A stretch of 64,000 bases of DNA from assembly GCF_036320965.1 (NCBI RefSeq), contig NC_092265.1:442001-506000 (forward strand), written 5' to 3'. Source of the stretch: Panulirus ornatus (Eukaryota > Arthropoda > Malacostraca > Decapoda > Palinuridae). This document shows, in pieces, positions 21,928 through 35,645 of this stretch (within the stretch, counting starts at the first letter, position 1; each line of letters starts with the position of its first letter). Below the pieces are notes generated by a model. It saw nothing but the letters and a program-made list of their open reading frames with translations. It searched no databases and was not told where the DNA came from. The position numbers and the translations under genes were made by a program.

Positions 21928-22446
21928 CTTACTCGATCGCCCTTTCCTGCGTTAGCCAGGTTGCGCCAGGAACAGACGAATAAAGGCCGCATCCGCTCAC
22001 ATCCATTCTCGAACTGTCATGTGTAATGCACCGAAACCGCAGCTCCCTACCAACATCCAGGCCCCACAGACCTTACCATGGTTTACCCCAGACGCTTCAC
22101 ATGCCCTGATTCAGTCCACTGACAGCGCGTCGACCCTAGAATACCACATCGTTCCATTTCACTCTATCTTGTGCACGCCTTTCACCTTACTGCATGTTCA
22201 GGTATTGATCGCTCGAAATCTTTTTCACTTCATGCTTCCATCTCCAATTTGGCTTCCCTGTTCTCCTTGTTCCCTCCACTTCCGACACATATACCCTCTT
22301 TATTAACCTTTTTCACTCATTCTCTTCATTTTTCCAAACAATTTCAACAATTTCAAACCACCCTCTTATGCTTTCTCAACCACACTCTATTACCACAATC
22401 TCTCTTACCCTCTCGTTACTTTTTCGATCAAACCACCTCACACCAC
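21926..22446 (-). mobile_element. RTE-type LINE copy E, inverted 3' fragment
   Basis: The reverse complement gives the last part of the LINE ORF (GGTGTGAGGTGGTTTGATCG onward, with several frame breaks) and its 3' UTR (GGGTCGACGCGCTGTCAGTG, then CATGTGAAGCGTCTGGGG). It ends in a diverged tail, CAACCTGGCTAACGCAGG. It is more diverged than A and B. Confidence 0.82.
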
Positions 22447-22448
22447 TT

Positions 22449-22607
22449 ATGTATCGGTTAGCGTTCCTGACTATGACGCATTCATTGGCCGTTAGGGTAG
22501 AGAGTGTATGTTCGAATCCTGGTTGCGGCAGTCGGTCCACAGTCAACCGAGCTGTTCATCCGCCTCTAAGAGTTGGTCGATAAAATGGACCTCTGGCTGA
22601 GGTTAGA

Positions 22608-22608
<1 letters not shown>
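22449..22608 (+). mobile_element. tRNA-derived SINE, copy 1
   Basis: A B-box-like GTTCGAATCC at 22510-22519 sits about 60 bp from the element start, which begins near CGGTTAGCGTTCCTGAC. It is followed by a tRNA-unrelated body (CGGCAGTCGGTCCACAGTCA, GGTCGATAAAATGG) and a (TA)n tail. A related copy lies inverted at 45255-45430. Confidence 0.75.

Positions 22609-22683
<75 letters not shown>
22609..22683. repeat. (TA)n microsatellite
   Basis: The tail of the SINE, running into element X copy 2. Confidence 0.95.
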
Positions 22684-22687
<4 letters not shown>

Positions 22688-22918
22688 GGGGATAGGGGAT
22701 TAAGAATACTTCCCACGTATTCCCTGCGTGTCGTAGAAGGCGACTAAAAGGGGAGGGAGCTGGAAATCCTCCCCTCTCGTTTTTTTTTTAATTTTCCAAA
22801 AGGAGGAACAGAGGGGGGCCAGGTGAGGATATCCCACAAAGGCCCAGTCCTCTGTTCTTAACGCTACCTCGCTAACGCGGGAAATGGCGAATAGTTTAAA
22901 AGAAAAGAAAGAAAAGAA

Positions 22919-22919
<1 letters not shown>
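22684..22919 (+). mobile_element. Short non-autonomous element X, copy 2
   Basis: It matches copy 1 (20201-20428) along its length with small indels, and ends CTACCTCGCTAACGCGGG, AAATGGCGAATAGTTT, then an AAAGA-rich tail and (TA)n. It has a few extra bases at its 5' end (GGGGATAGGGGATTAAG). Confidence 0.72.

Positions 22920-23008
<89 letters not shown>
22920..23008. repeat. (TA)n microsatellite
   Basis: About 44 TA units between element X and RTE copy B. Confidence 0.95.
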
Positions 23009-23010
<2 letters not shown>

Positions 23011-24879
23011 GGAGGTGATAACAAGTAGTGGTGATGTGAGAAGGAGATGGAATGAGTATTTTGAAGGTTTGTTGAATGTGTTTGATGATAGAGTGGCAGA
23101 TGTAGGGTGTTTTGGTCGAGGTGGTGTGCAAAGTGAGAGGGTTAGGGAAAATGATTTGGTAAACAGAGAAGAGGTAGTAAAAGCTTTGCGGAAGATGAAA
23201 GCCGGCAAGGCAGCAGGTTTGGATGGTATTGCAGTGGAATTTATTAAAAAAGGGAGTGACTGTATTATTGACTGGTTGTTAAGGTTATTTAATGTATGTA
23301 TGACTCATGGTGAGGTGCCTGAGGATTGGCGGAATGCGTGCATAGTGCCATTGTACAAAGGCAAAGGGGATAAGAGTGAGTGCTCAAATTACAGAGGTAT
23401 AAGTTTGTTGAGTATTCCTGGTAAATTATATGGGAGGGTATTGATTGAGAGGGTGAAGGCATGTACAGAGCATCAGATTGGGGAAGAGCAGTGTGGTTTC
23501 AAAAGTGGTAGAGGATGTGTGGATCAGGTGATTGCTTTGAAGAATGTATGTGAGAAATACTTAGAAAAGCAAATGGATTTGTATGTAGCATTTATGGATC
23601 TGGAGAAGGCATATGATAGAGTTGATAGAGATGCTCTGTGGAAGGTATTAAGAATATATGGTGTGGGAGGAAAGTTGTTAGAAGCAGTGAAAAGTTTTTA
23701 TCGAGGATGTAAGGCATGTGTACGTGTAGGAAGAGAGGAAAGTGATTGGTTCTCAGTGAATGTAGGTTTGCGGCAGGGGTGTGTGATGTCTCCATGGTTG
23801 TTTAATTTGTTTATGGATGGGGTTGTTAGGGAGGTGAATGCAAGAGTTTCGGAAAGAGGGGCAAGTATGAAGTCTGTTGTGGATGAGAGAGCTTGGGAAG
23901 TGAGTCAGTTGTTGTTCGCTGATGATACAGCGCTGGTGGCTGATTCATGTGAGAAAGTGCAGAAGCTGGTGACTGAGTTTGGTAAAGTGTGTGAAAGAAG
24001 AAAGTTAAGAGTAAATGTGAATAAGAGCAAGGTAATTAGGTACAGTAGGGTTGAGGGTCAAGTCAATTGGGAGGTAAGTTTGAATGGAGAGAGAAAAACT
24101 GGAGGAAGTAAAGTGTTTTAGATATCTGGGAGTGGATCTGGCAGCGGATGGAACCATGGAAGCGGAAGTGGATCATAGGGTGGGGGAGGGGGCGAAAATC
24201 CTGGGAGCCTTGAAGAATGTGTAGAAGTCGAGAACATTATCTCGGAAAGCAAAAATGGGTATGTTTGAAGGAATAGTGGTTCCAACAATGTTGTATGGTT
24301 GCGAGGCGTGGGCTATGGATAGAGTTGTGCGCAGGAGGGTGGATGTGCTGGAAATGAGATGTTTGAGGACAATGTGTGGTGTGAGGTGGTTTGATCGAGT
24401 AAGTAACGTAAGGGTAAGAGAGATGTGTGGAAATAAAAAGAGCGTGGTTGAGAGAGCAGAAGAGGGTGTTTTGAAATGGTTTGGGCACATGGAGAGAATG
24501 AGTGAGGAAAGATTGACCAAGAGGATATATGTGTCGGAGGTGGAGGGAACGAGGAGAAGTGGGAGACCAAATTGGAGGTGGAAAGATGGAGTGAAAAAGA
24601 TTTTGTGTGATCGGGGCCTGAACATGCAGGAGGGTGAAAGGAGAGTAAGGAATAGGGTGAATTGGATCGATGTGGTATACCGGGGTTGACGTGCTGTCAG
24701 TGAATTGAATCAGGGCATGTGAAGCGTCTGGGGTAAACCATGGAAAGCTGTGTAGGTATGTATATTTGCGTGTGTGGACGTATGTATATACATGTGTATG
24801 GGGGTGGGTTGGGCCATTTCTTTCGTCTGTTTCCTTGCGCTACCTCGCAAACGCGGGAGACAGCGGCAAAAAAAAAAAG

Positions 24880-24881
<2 letters not shown>
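23009..24881 (+). mobile_element. RTE-type LINE copy B
   Basis: Nearly identical to copy A over their shared length, but it extends about 500 bp further 5', into the RT fingers. It ends with the same 3' UTR and CTACCTCGCAAACGCGGG tail followed by an A-run and (TA)n. Confidence 0.88.
23015..24689 (+). pseudogene. RTE-type reverse transcriptase, copy B, frameshifted
   Basis: The first frame (23015-24121) holds the finger blocks LRKMKAGKAAGLDGI and DWRNACIVPLYKGKGDKS, motif A (FMDLEKAYD), motif B (GLRQGCVMSP) and FADDTALVAD. Relative to copy A, four extra bases (GAGA) at about 24091 shift the frame. A tryptophan codon has become TAG at about 24221. The frame then reopens (24255-24689) through CEAW, FGHMERM and GRPNWRWKDG. 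The copy cannot make a full RT but is otherwise very well preserved. Confidence 0.85.

Positions 24882-24953
<72 letters not shown>
24882..24953. repeat. (TA)n microsatellite
   Basis: About 36 TA units between the tail of RTE copy B and repeat Y. Confidence 0.95.
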
Positions 24954-24955
<2 letters not shown>

Positions 24956-25050
24956 CTATGAGTTCGCGGGGAAATGAAACACGATAAGTTCCCAAGTGCA
25001 CTTTCGTGCAATAATCACATCATCAGGGGAGATACAAGAAATATGTCAGT

Positions 25051-25051
<1 letters not shown>
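24954..25051 (+). repeat. Dispersed repeat Y, copy 2
   Basis: TCCTATGAGTTCGCGGGGAA, ACACGATAAGTTCCCAAGTG, then ATCATCAGGGGAGATACAAG. It aligns with 10181-10292 in the same orientation and is bounded by (TA)n on both sides. Confidence 0.8.
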
Positions 25052-25130
<79 letters not shown>

Positions 25131-25135
25131 TATAT
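25052..25135. repeat. (TA)n microsatellite
   Basis: About 42 TA units with one phase slip near the end. Confidence 0.95.
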
Positions 25136-25465
25136 GAATTAGTTTAGGATGGCTAAGAGGAGTAGATCTGTCTCCAACGAAAACTCAGCAACTCGTAGAG
25201 AGATGAGGGTCGGCCAGTGGACAACCGCTCAGGTCAACCAGAGGTCAACCAGTGGACAGCAGGGTAGGTCAGCCGGTGGACAGCCGCTGTTGGCTTCACA
25301 CATTGTGACTTGGCCGTTGTCAACGTAATCTCGCTGTCGCCATTTTGAAAGTACGCAAAGATAACTTAAAGCCAAGTAAGCAGTTCACAGAAGCAGTAAC
25401 AAGGACAATTTTTTTGGATTCACTGTTAAGAATTTGGCATTTAAGTTTCAGAAGATTATCCTCAG
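25136..25465. other. No recognised gene
   Basis: The sequence contains the partly repeated phrases GGTCAACCAG and CAGTGGACA. Nothing else is identifiable. Confidence 0.4.
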
Positions 25466-25665
25466 TCTATAGAGTCACTGGTGTGTCTCCATCTGGAATA
25501 CTGTGCTTAATTTTGGTCACCCTGCCTGAGGAGGAGAGACATGAGAGTACAGAGCTGCCAGGATGATAGCCGGCCGGAGATAAACATTCTATTACATCCA
25601 ATTAAATGATTTAAATCTACTTAACTCCACATATGTAGAGTAGTGGAGCTCATGGATGATAACCC
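25466..25665 (+). mobile_element. CR1-like LINE remnant
   Basis: Shifting frames give HLEYC-FWSPCLRR, then VQRAARMIAG, then YYIQLNDLNLLN. This matches the HLEYC-QFWSP, VQRRATKMI and L-LNL blocks near the C-terminus of CR1/Jockey-type ORF2. Stops and frameshifts show it is long dead. Confidence 0.62.
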
Positions 25666-27117
25666 CTGTATAGTAGTAGAGGCAGTAGGTGATCTCCCCT
25701 CCGGTATAGTACGGTAGTGGAGTGAGTGGATGTGAGGACACCTCACCGTAAGGAGACCATTGCACTAACACAACTCACTGTTCTCGAGGACACGTACTTC
25801 CATGGTCACAATCCTCACTCCCTAGCGAGTATAGACTAAAAAATCTTATAAAAATTTCGTCAAACTGGTTTAAAGAGTTGGTGGTATAAAAGAAGTGAGA
25901 ACATCACCATCATCCCAGTACATGATGTAACCAACCATGTTTGCCAGAGATACTGGACAACCTCTGCCGTCACACATCCAGTGGATCAACATAGGACAAG
26001 AAGGACATATCAACATATACCAACACTAAATAGTGATGACTTAGGTGGTACAGTTGCTAGGCCGGGCGGGATAAAAGGATTGGGAGGGTCTTCAGGTAGC
26101 AGGAGACACTGCTGCAGACTACTGCCACATCGTATGTTTCTTACAGTTATAACGACGCCGACTTTTCCTTATGTCTCCAGCATCCATTTCTATTCCACTG
26201 TCGGTAAAGACTATCTTATCTTGGCGTGCTTTTGTTAACGATGCTTAAATCATCTGCAGCTTAGATATATAAAAGTCATTCTTAGGTGCTACAGCTAATA
26301 CTACCATCTCACGAGACACCGCTACCACGCCATCTATTGATTAACAGAAAAAGTAAAATACTTCAAGATACTTTCACTGAAAGATGAGTCTGTGACAACT
26401 TTCACGTGTCGTCCAGGTCTTGCTGAGTATGTGTAGCAGCGGAGCGGAGTGATAATGGTATAGTATGTTGTTTGAACACTTGTTTTTGTATCCTAATCAG
26501 TAATCTTCTATTTTCTCTTGATGAAGCGTTCATGTATCATATTTGTTTAGCTTTTATTGGTGTGTGATCTTTACTGGGAAGCTCAGTTCTGAAACTCCCG
26601 TTTTGTTCAAATAGAATTTTAACTGACTGAGGCGAGTCGATGTATAGATGTGATGTGAGGTTTAGAAATAAGTTAGACAAACTTTTGTGAAATAGTAATT
26701 TATCGAAGTGGGACTGAGTGAAGGACTGATGTGAGGCGAGACAAGGAGATAGCCTCACACGGAATGATAGGAGATATTGACGAGAACCTAACCTTAGAAA
26801 GGACCTTGTGTAGAGTAAACAGTTTCAAGTGTTCACATCTTATTGTAGGGGAAACATCCCTACATTTGAGGAGCTAGGATCCCAAATGTAAAGAAAACGA
26901 AAGGGAGAAATGCCAGGAAAATGGGGCCTCATAGAATTCAGAAAATTTAAATGCTAAAAGTAAAGTAGATTTAGGCACTTGGGTAATGTTGAAGGAATCA
27001 AGAAAAGATGAGTCTTGAAGACTTGACTGAGGTGAAGATTAAAGGCAAAACGAGGTCTTTAAAACGCGAGGCAGGATAGAACGTATGACGAGAAGTCTTA
27101 ATTGCAAAATAAATGAA
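25666..27117. other. No recognised gene
   Basis: About 1.45 kb of apparently single-copy DNA. Small open frames at 25981-26238 (+) and 26537-26758 (-) have no recognisable domain. Confidence 0.4.
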
Positions 27118-27660
27118 AAGGCTATTGTAAGGCTATTGTAAGGCTATTGTAAGGCTATTGTAATGCTATTGTAAGGCTATTGCAAGGCTATTGTAATGCT
27201 ATTGTAAGGCTATTGTAAGGCTATTGTAAGGCTATTGTAATGCTATTGTAAGGCTATTGTAATGCTATTGTAAGGCTATTGTAAGGCTATTGTAAGGCTA
27301 TTGTAATGCTATTGTAATGCTATTGTAAGGCTATTGTAAGGCTATTGTAAGGCTATTGTAATGCTATTGTAAGGTTATTGTAAGGCTATTGTAATGCTAT
27401 TGTAATGCTATTGTAAGGCTATTGTAAGGCTATTGTAAGGCTATTGTAATGCTATTGTAAGGCTATTGTAAGGCTATTGTAAGGCTATTGTAATGCTATT
27501 GTGATGCTATTGTAAGGCTATTGTAAGGCTATTGTAATGCTATTGTAAGGCTATTGTAATGCTATTGTGATGCTATTGTAAGGCTATTGTAAGGCTATTG
27601 TAATGCTATTGTGATGCTATTGTAAGGCTATTGTAAGGCTATTGTAAGGCTATTGTAAGG
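27118..27660. repeat. 11-bp minisatellite, about 49 copies
   Basis: The unit is GGCTATTGTAA with a frequent TGCTATTGTAA variant and rare TGCTATTGTGA. The unit length is held almost perfectly while the first base alternates between G and T in clusters. Confidence 0.96.
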
Positions 27661-28187
<527 letters not shown>

Positions 28188-28289
28188 TTTATCATTCTGC
28201 TTTATCAAGTTTTTATTTTGTGGTGTTCAAATACTGACATATTGATATTAGGTGCTTTAAACCTTGGATGCTTATCACAGACTCACGCC

Positions 28290-28400
<111 letters not shown>

Positions 28401-28676
28401 GCACGCACGCACACACCGTTTTCCTACACAATTTAATGCTTTTTCAACTATTTCCAAGAAGGATTATAATTCCCAGGAAGATCAACTCATGGCCTCCCGT
28501 CATTATGAGTGGCGGTCCGTCCGTGCCCCTTGCATGTGTCCGCTGCCTCAGGATGCAGGGTGTAAGATGTGATGGTTGGATTTATGTTTGTACCTTAGCT
28601 GGGAAGAGGAATATGATTGCAATGTACTAACTACACATACAGGATATCATTTTTACTCAGTTGGTGAGTCATGAGT

Positions 28677-29085
28677 ACACACAAATGTTAGAAGGGTCAG
28701 TAGTACACACTAATGTTAGAAGGTTCACTAGGACACACTAGCGCTGGGTGGGTCAGCAGTACACACTAGCGCTGGGTGGGTCAGCAGTACACACTAGCGC
28801 TGGGTGGGTCAGCAGTACACACTAGCGCTGGGTGGGTCAGCAGTACCCACTAGCGCTGGGTGGGTCAGCAGTACACACTAGCGCTGGGTGGGTCAGCAGT
28901 ACACACTAGCGCTGGGTGGGTCAGCAGTACACTCTAGCGCTGAGTGGGTCAGCAGTACACACTAGCGCTGGGTGGGTCAGCAGTACACTCTAGCGCTGGG
29001 TGGGTCAGCAGTACACTCTAGCGCTGGGTGGGTCAGCAGTACACACTAGCGCTGGGTGGGTCACTAGTACACACTAGCGCTGAGA
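28677..29085. repeat. 28-bp minisatellite, about 14 copies
   Basis: The core is GGGTCAGCAGTACACACTAG then CGCTGGGT. The first two units are diverged (AATGTTAGAAGG), so the array homogenised from the third unit on. Confidence 0.95.
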
Positions 29086-31570
29086 TGGTCATGGATATAC
29101 TCGGTAAAAACAGTAATGTCTGCAAGAATGATTCAGATATCAACAATTTATACTCAAGAGGAAAGAGAGTTCTTTATCAAACAAATTGTTTTCTTTATGA
29201 ACGGTCATATATATTGCCTGTGAGTCGTGGGGAAGCGTGAATAGTCACCATCACCAATATTTGATCTTCCCTATTTTTCTGCAATGAGTGAGCGAGTGTC
29301 GGTGGTTGGTCACAAGACAGCGGTCCTCCTGTCTTGGATGTTTCACACTAACACACTATATCCAGCCTCCAGCTGGTGCTAACCTCTGGTATCTGTGACC
29401 CAGACAGGTATACTGGCTCCCTGCAAACAAACAATTATTTCGCTGAAAAGTAGAGAAAACCCCTGCGCGAGACACCTGTGTATGAAGAAAAAGTCAGTTA
29501 AGCGTGAGACAAGAAGACGTGCAACATGCAGGTGAAATATCTCAAATTGGAATCATGTTTTAAGGAATGAATGATATTGTTAACCAGGTCTTTGTAGTAC
29601 CAGTAGAAAGCAGTACTACTTTCGGTAAGAGCGACCATTCTGAAATCCAAATTGTCTGCTTTAACTTAACAACATCTTAACGATTGTCCATTACAAACTA
29701 AACCTTTGGCCTTGAACACATTATAACAAAATGGCGTTCATAATTTGATGGTCTTAAATATAAGAATTGGGTTTTGGATTCCTCACACCAGCAACCTTCA
29801 AATATGTATAGTTTGGCAAATCTGCATAACTATCCAGCCAATCCGCATTTTACAATATAATGAAACCAAATATTTATGCAAGAAGCTCCGTGTGTATGGT
29901 GCTAGCTGGACGCTTCGTGTGGCGTGTGGCTTGCGTCATATCCTGGGTTAGATGAGGTCCAATACTACACGTGATTGACTCGAAGCTTCGTGTGCAATAC
30001 TTATGTGTTGGGCTGGATGCTTCATATATTGGGCTTGATGCTTCATATGCTAAGTTTGATGCACAAGAGTGCTGGCCTCGATGTTTCATGTGTTCTTCTT
30101 TATGTTTCATGTGATGAGTTAGATGCTTCTTGAACCGAGATTGATACTTTATGTGATCGCTGGAGGTGTAAGAGTGTATCGTGTTAGTATCGTGACGTCT
30201 GAAGGAATGAAAATAAACGTATCATTTAAAGTCGGCTCATGATGGAGGCTAGGCAGGTTGGCGTATCATGGTCGAGCCAGTAACAAGGGTGAGCGGTAAA
30301 CTCTACCCTCACCACCCTCAGGCACCGTGAGGCGGGCTCGTCAGGGAGGGACCTACTTATCGTGGGATCTCGTATAACCTTATAAAGGCTTGTGTCCAGG
30401 CCGCACGCTGCTGGCAGAACCGAAGGCAAGGCCTAAACTCTCCTCCGGCATCCTACAGAGGTCTTAACCATGATAAAGGACATCAAGAGAGGCTCACTGG
30501 TTAAATATTCGTTCGAGAAGGATAGGCGACCATCACAGTTGGATTTGTTGACATATATTGAGGATGGTGGATGTGTACCATGTGGGATTAGCGAGTGGAC
30601 GTACGCACACATCTCAAGCTCAGGTAATGTCTCATGTATTGTGGACGTGACGTCATTTTTAGGTGCGTTATCAGAGGTTCGTGGCGACTGGAGGGAACGT
30701 GATGTAGAGTGGATACCCAGATGTGTGCTGATATTTAGATACACCTGTGGTCAAACCATCTCTCATATATGGTCAAGTGAAATGTGCTGTCATTGGTTCG
30801 GACCCAACCATTCATTCATTTCACCGGATGTTATTCTAGTAAGTGAACGTGTTGGTAACAATACATTGATCAGATCTAAGGAATCAGGTAACGCAAGATA
30901 GTGTTACTGATATAGTCATAAGGGTAATTCTTTAGGTAAAGGAAATTGTAAACATCATGGCAGGCATTATGAGGTATGTGAACCTTGACTACACAGTTCA
31001 CCTTCATCTTCCGAACTTCAGCTCAGATGTGCGTGGTGTCTTCCAGCAAGGTTCAGTCTCTCAATAATGACTACAAGAAGAACTCAGACATCAACTAGAC
31101 AGTCTGAAGTTACTTTCTCTTACTACGTTTTTTCTTGTTTACATCACTCTCCTCGCGGCGGAGAGAGCACGAGGGAGAGGCGGGTGAGAGTGGCAACAGT
31201 GTTCAAGGGTCTCTGTTCTCTTTATTCCTCAAGATCTGCACCAGTTTGGTAAGGGCGGCCACATGCACAGCGAGAGGGTACATGTGGTCTTACCATTATT
31301 CTCAACACCCGAGAAAGGTGTTAAGGACTCTCCGGAGGTTAACTTACAGTGATCGTGACGTCCTTAATGACCGTAGCAGTTGATAAGCCTAAAGCCCAAC
31401 CCATGAACCAAGCTTCATCACAGACTGGCTGGTTACGTTGTGTTGGATCGGATTAGAATCTGATCAGTGATACACAGAAGTCAGCACACTATCGTAGGCC
31501 GCTGACGGCATCAACGCCATCATATTTGACACAGCACCGTACCATATATATATGTGAGAGGGTTTGGAAG
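29086..31570. other. Unrecognised 2.5 kb
   Basis: A loosely tandem stretch at about 29890-30160 repeats GATGCTTCATATG-like phrases and looks like a decayed minisatellite. An open frame of 143 codons lies at 30470-30901 (+) and begins with a plain ATG, but it has no domain, signal peptide or splice evidence I can recognise. Confidence 0.35.
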
Positions 31571-31574
31571 TGTC

Positions 31575-32344
31575 AGTTCTTCGATGATGATACACCACTG
31601 GTTGCTGAATCGGGTGAAAAACTGCAGAAGCTGGTGACTGAGTTTGGTAAAGTGTGTAAAAAAAGAAAGCTGAGAGTAAATGTGAATAAGAGCAAGGTTA
31701 TTAGGTTCAGTAGGGTTGAAGGACAAGTTAATTGGGAGGTAAGTTTGAATGGAGAAAAACTGGAGGAAGTGAAGTGTGTTAGATATCTGGGAGTGGATTT
31801 GGCAGCGGATGGAACCATGGAAGCGGAAGTGAGTCACAGGGTTGGGGAGGGGGCGAAAGTTCTGGGAGCGTTGAAAAATGTGTGGAAGGCGAGAACATTA
31901 TCTCGGAGAGCAAAAATGTGTATGTTTGAAGGAATAGTGGTTCCAACAATATTATATGGTTGCGAGGCGTGGGCTATAGATACCGTTGTGCGGAGGAGGG
32001 TGGATATGTCGGAAATGAAATGTCTGAGGACAATATGTGGTGTGAGGTGGTTTGATGAGTAAGTAATGAAAGGGTAAGAGAGATGTGTGGTAATAAAAAG
32101 AGTGTGGTTGAGAGAGCAGAAGAGGGTGTATTGAAATGTTTTGGTCACATGGAGAGAATGAGTGAGAAATGATTGACAAAGAGGATATATGTGTCAGGGG
32201 TGGAGGGAACGAGAAGTGGGAGACCAAATTGGAGGTGGAAAGATGAAGTGAAAAAGATTTTAAGCGATCGGGGCCAGAACATACAGGAGGGTGAAAGGCG
32301 TGCAAGGAATAGAGTGAATTGGAACGATGTGGTATACCGGGGTT
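31575..32344 (+). pseudogene. RTE-type RT fragment, copy C
   Basis: It reads FDDDTPLVAES in place of the expected FADDTALVAD. It continues through RYLGVDLAADG and LYGCEAWAID, then loses frame at about 32056, where one base is missing relative to copy A (TTTGATGAGTAA against TTTGATCGAGTAA). Further indels follow. It is not functional. Confidence 0.82.
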
Positions 32345-32543
32345 GACGTGCTGTCAGTGGATTGAACCAGGGCATGTGAAGCGTCTGGGGTAAACCATGG
32401 AAAGTTTTGTGGGGCCTGGATGTGGAAAGGGTGCTGTGGTTTCAGTGCATTACACATAACAGCTAGAGACTGAGTGTTAACGAATGTGGCCTTTGTGTCT
32501 TTTCCTAGCGCGGGAGACAGCGACTAAGTATAATAGAATAATA

Positions 32544-32545
<2 letters not shown>
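31575..32545 (+). mobile_element. RTE-type LINE copy C, 5'-truncated
   Basis: Homology starts at the RT catalytic motif (TTCGATGATGATACACCACT) and runs to a shortened 3' tail, CCTAGCGCGGGAGACAGCGA then CTAAGTATAATA, followed by (TA)n. The 3' UTR includes GGGCCTGGATGTGGAAAGGG, which copies A and B lack, so this belongs to the same subtype as copy D. Confidence 0.87.

Positions 32546-32636
<91 letters not shown>
32546..32636. repeat. (TA)n microsatellite
   Basis: About 45 TA units at the 3' end of RTE copy C. Confidence 0.95.
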
Positions 32637-32638
<2 letters not shown>

Positions 32639-32774
32639 ACATGGTGGCTACTGGAGGCGGAGACAAGGACTAGGGTAAGTTGGGAGGGGTAATGGTGCAT
32701 GTAAGGCAGCCTAACGTGGGTCAGAGTCACAGCACCATCTGCATTACAGTAAACAGCTGAAACTGAATTTCTCT

Positions 32775-32895
32775 TGAAGTGAATATTGATCATTAAGAGG
32801 GAGTGAATATTGATCATGGAGAATGAGTGAATATTGATCATGGAGAATGAGTGAATATTGATCATGGAGAATGAGTGAATATTGATCATGGAGAG
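32775..32895. repeat. 24-bp minisatellite, about 5 copies
   Basis: The unit is GTGAATATTGATCATGGAGA plus ATGA. The first unit is diverged. Confidence 0.93.
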
Positions 32896-33151
32896 TGAAT
32901 GAAGCAAGTTATGAGGACTTGATGTGACGTAACGTCAGGGAAATCGTTTATACAGTGGCCAGAGATGGTGTGGGTCTGTGTGGCCAGAGATGGTGTGGGT
33001 TTGTGTGTTGAAAGGTGGGGTGTAACACAATGTGGAATATGACTATCATATAATGTGGAGGAATAAGACAGGTAAGTCGAGGGGGGAGTGGCTCAGGAAA
33101 AGAGTAATTAAGAACGTTTACGAAAAAGATCACCCCGGAGGAAGAGTATGC

Positions 33152-33212
<61 letters not shown>

Positions 33213-34044
33213 GTGGGTGGGTGTTTGTATGAGCCTAGGTACTATACACAGTACTATGTACTGTGTACAGTATACTGCTGGTATATGTGATTTATGTAGC
33301 TGTACCGAGGCCTTGTCTGCATCGCCTCTTGTTTGAGGATATTGGGGGACTGCTCAAGAGACGTAACCCACATATAACGACCCGGACAGGTTCCCCAACT
33401 CCACCCAACCACACTCCTCCTTCCCTCCTTCCCTGATGCTTAGCCCTTCTCCCTCCCTCCACCCTCACACTGTCTCTACCCTAATAAATGGGATCAGTCA
33501 TCCATGTCATACGGTCTATGGAAGACATGCATATTCACCTCGTGTCTCGTCTGATCATATTACCGATCACCTTGTGGAGCGTCACACCGAAACCCATTAT
33601 TGCCTCACAATCGAGCGCGTCACAGCTGCTACTCCTCGAGGTTGGTCTGTGTTCCATCACCTGGACTTGGGTCAATACTGTATGACTCAAGTACTGGTAC
33701 CTATGGCTCCCCGGCAACAGCCACACCTGAGGTACCAGAGCACAAGGTAAGTCATGTCTGCGGTCAGTATGCTGACTAAGTCAGTAGTTACAAGTGTTGT
33801 CTGCATCGTCCGTGCTTCGACGACACATGGTCAGCAGTCATTCCCTGGCAGTACGTGTAGAGCAGTCCCTAGCCTTTATCAGCTGCTTCAGCCCATGTGA
33901 TAATGTCCCTCTTCACCTGACTCTTATCCACAGGCGTATCACCGTACATATCTCAGCCAATCTCTTTCTGATATACTTTCTGTATGATCATTATATGTCA
34001 ATAAATTGTTATCCTTTCCCCTTCTTGGTGACCTCTGAACACTC
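32896..34044. other. No recognised gene; (GT)n inside
   Basis: A 27-bp phrase (GTGGCCAGAGATGGTGTGGG and following bases) occurs twice at about 32956-33008. (GT)n lies at 33154-33210. An open frame at 33436-33750 (+) has no recognisable domain. Confidence 0.4.
33154..33210. repeat. (GT)n microsatellite
   Basis: About 28 GT units. Confidence 0.95.
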
Positions 34045-35554
<1,510 letters not shown>

Positions 35555-35645
35555 ACGCCACTGTTCTGTTGTTAGCTGGTGTGTGGATACTGTTCTGTTG
35601 TTAGCTGGTGTGTGGATACTGTTCTGTTGTTAGCTGGTGTGTGGA
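35555..35645. repeat. 29-bp minisatellite, 3 copies
   Basis: The unit is GTTCTGTTGTTAGCTGGTGT then GTGGATACT. Confidence 0.92.

Noticed and set aside
30470..30901. 143-codon plus-strand ORF starting ATG ATA AAG
   Set aside because: No recognisable domain, signal or splice evidence, and its length is within chance expectation for a 64-kb window. I kept it only as a remark.
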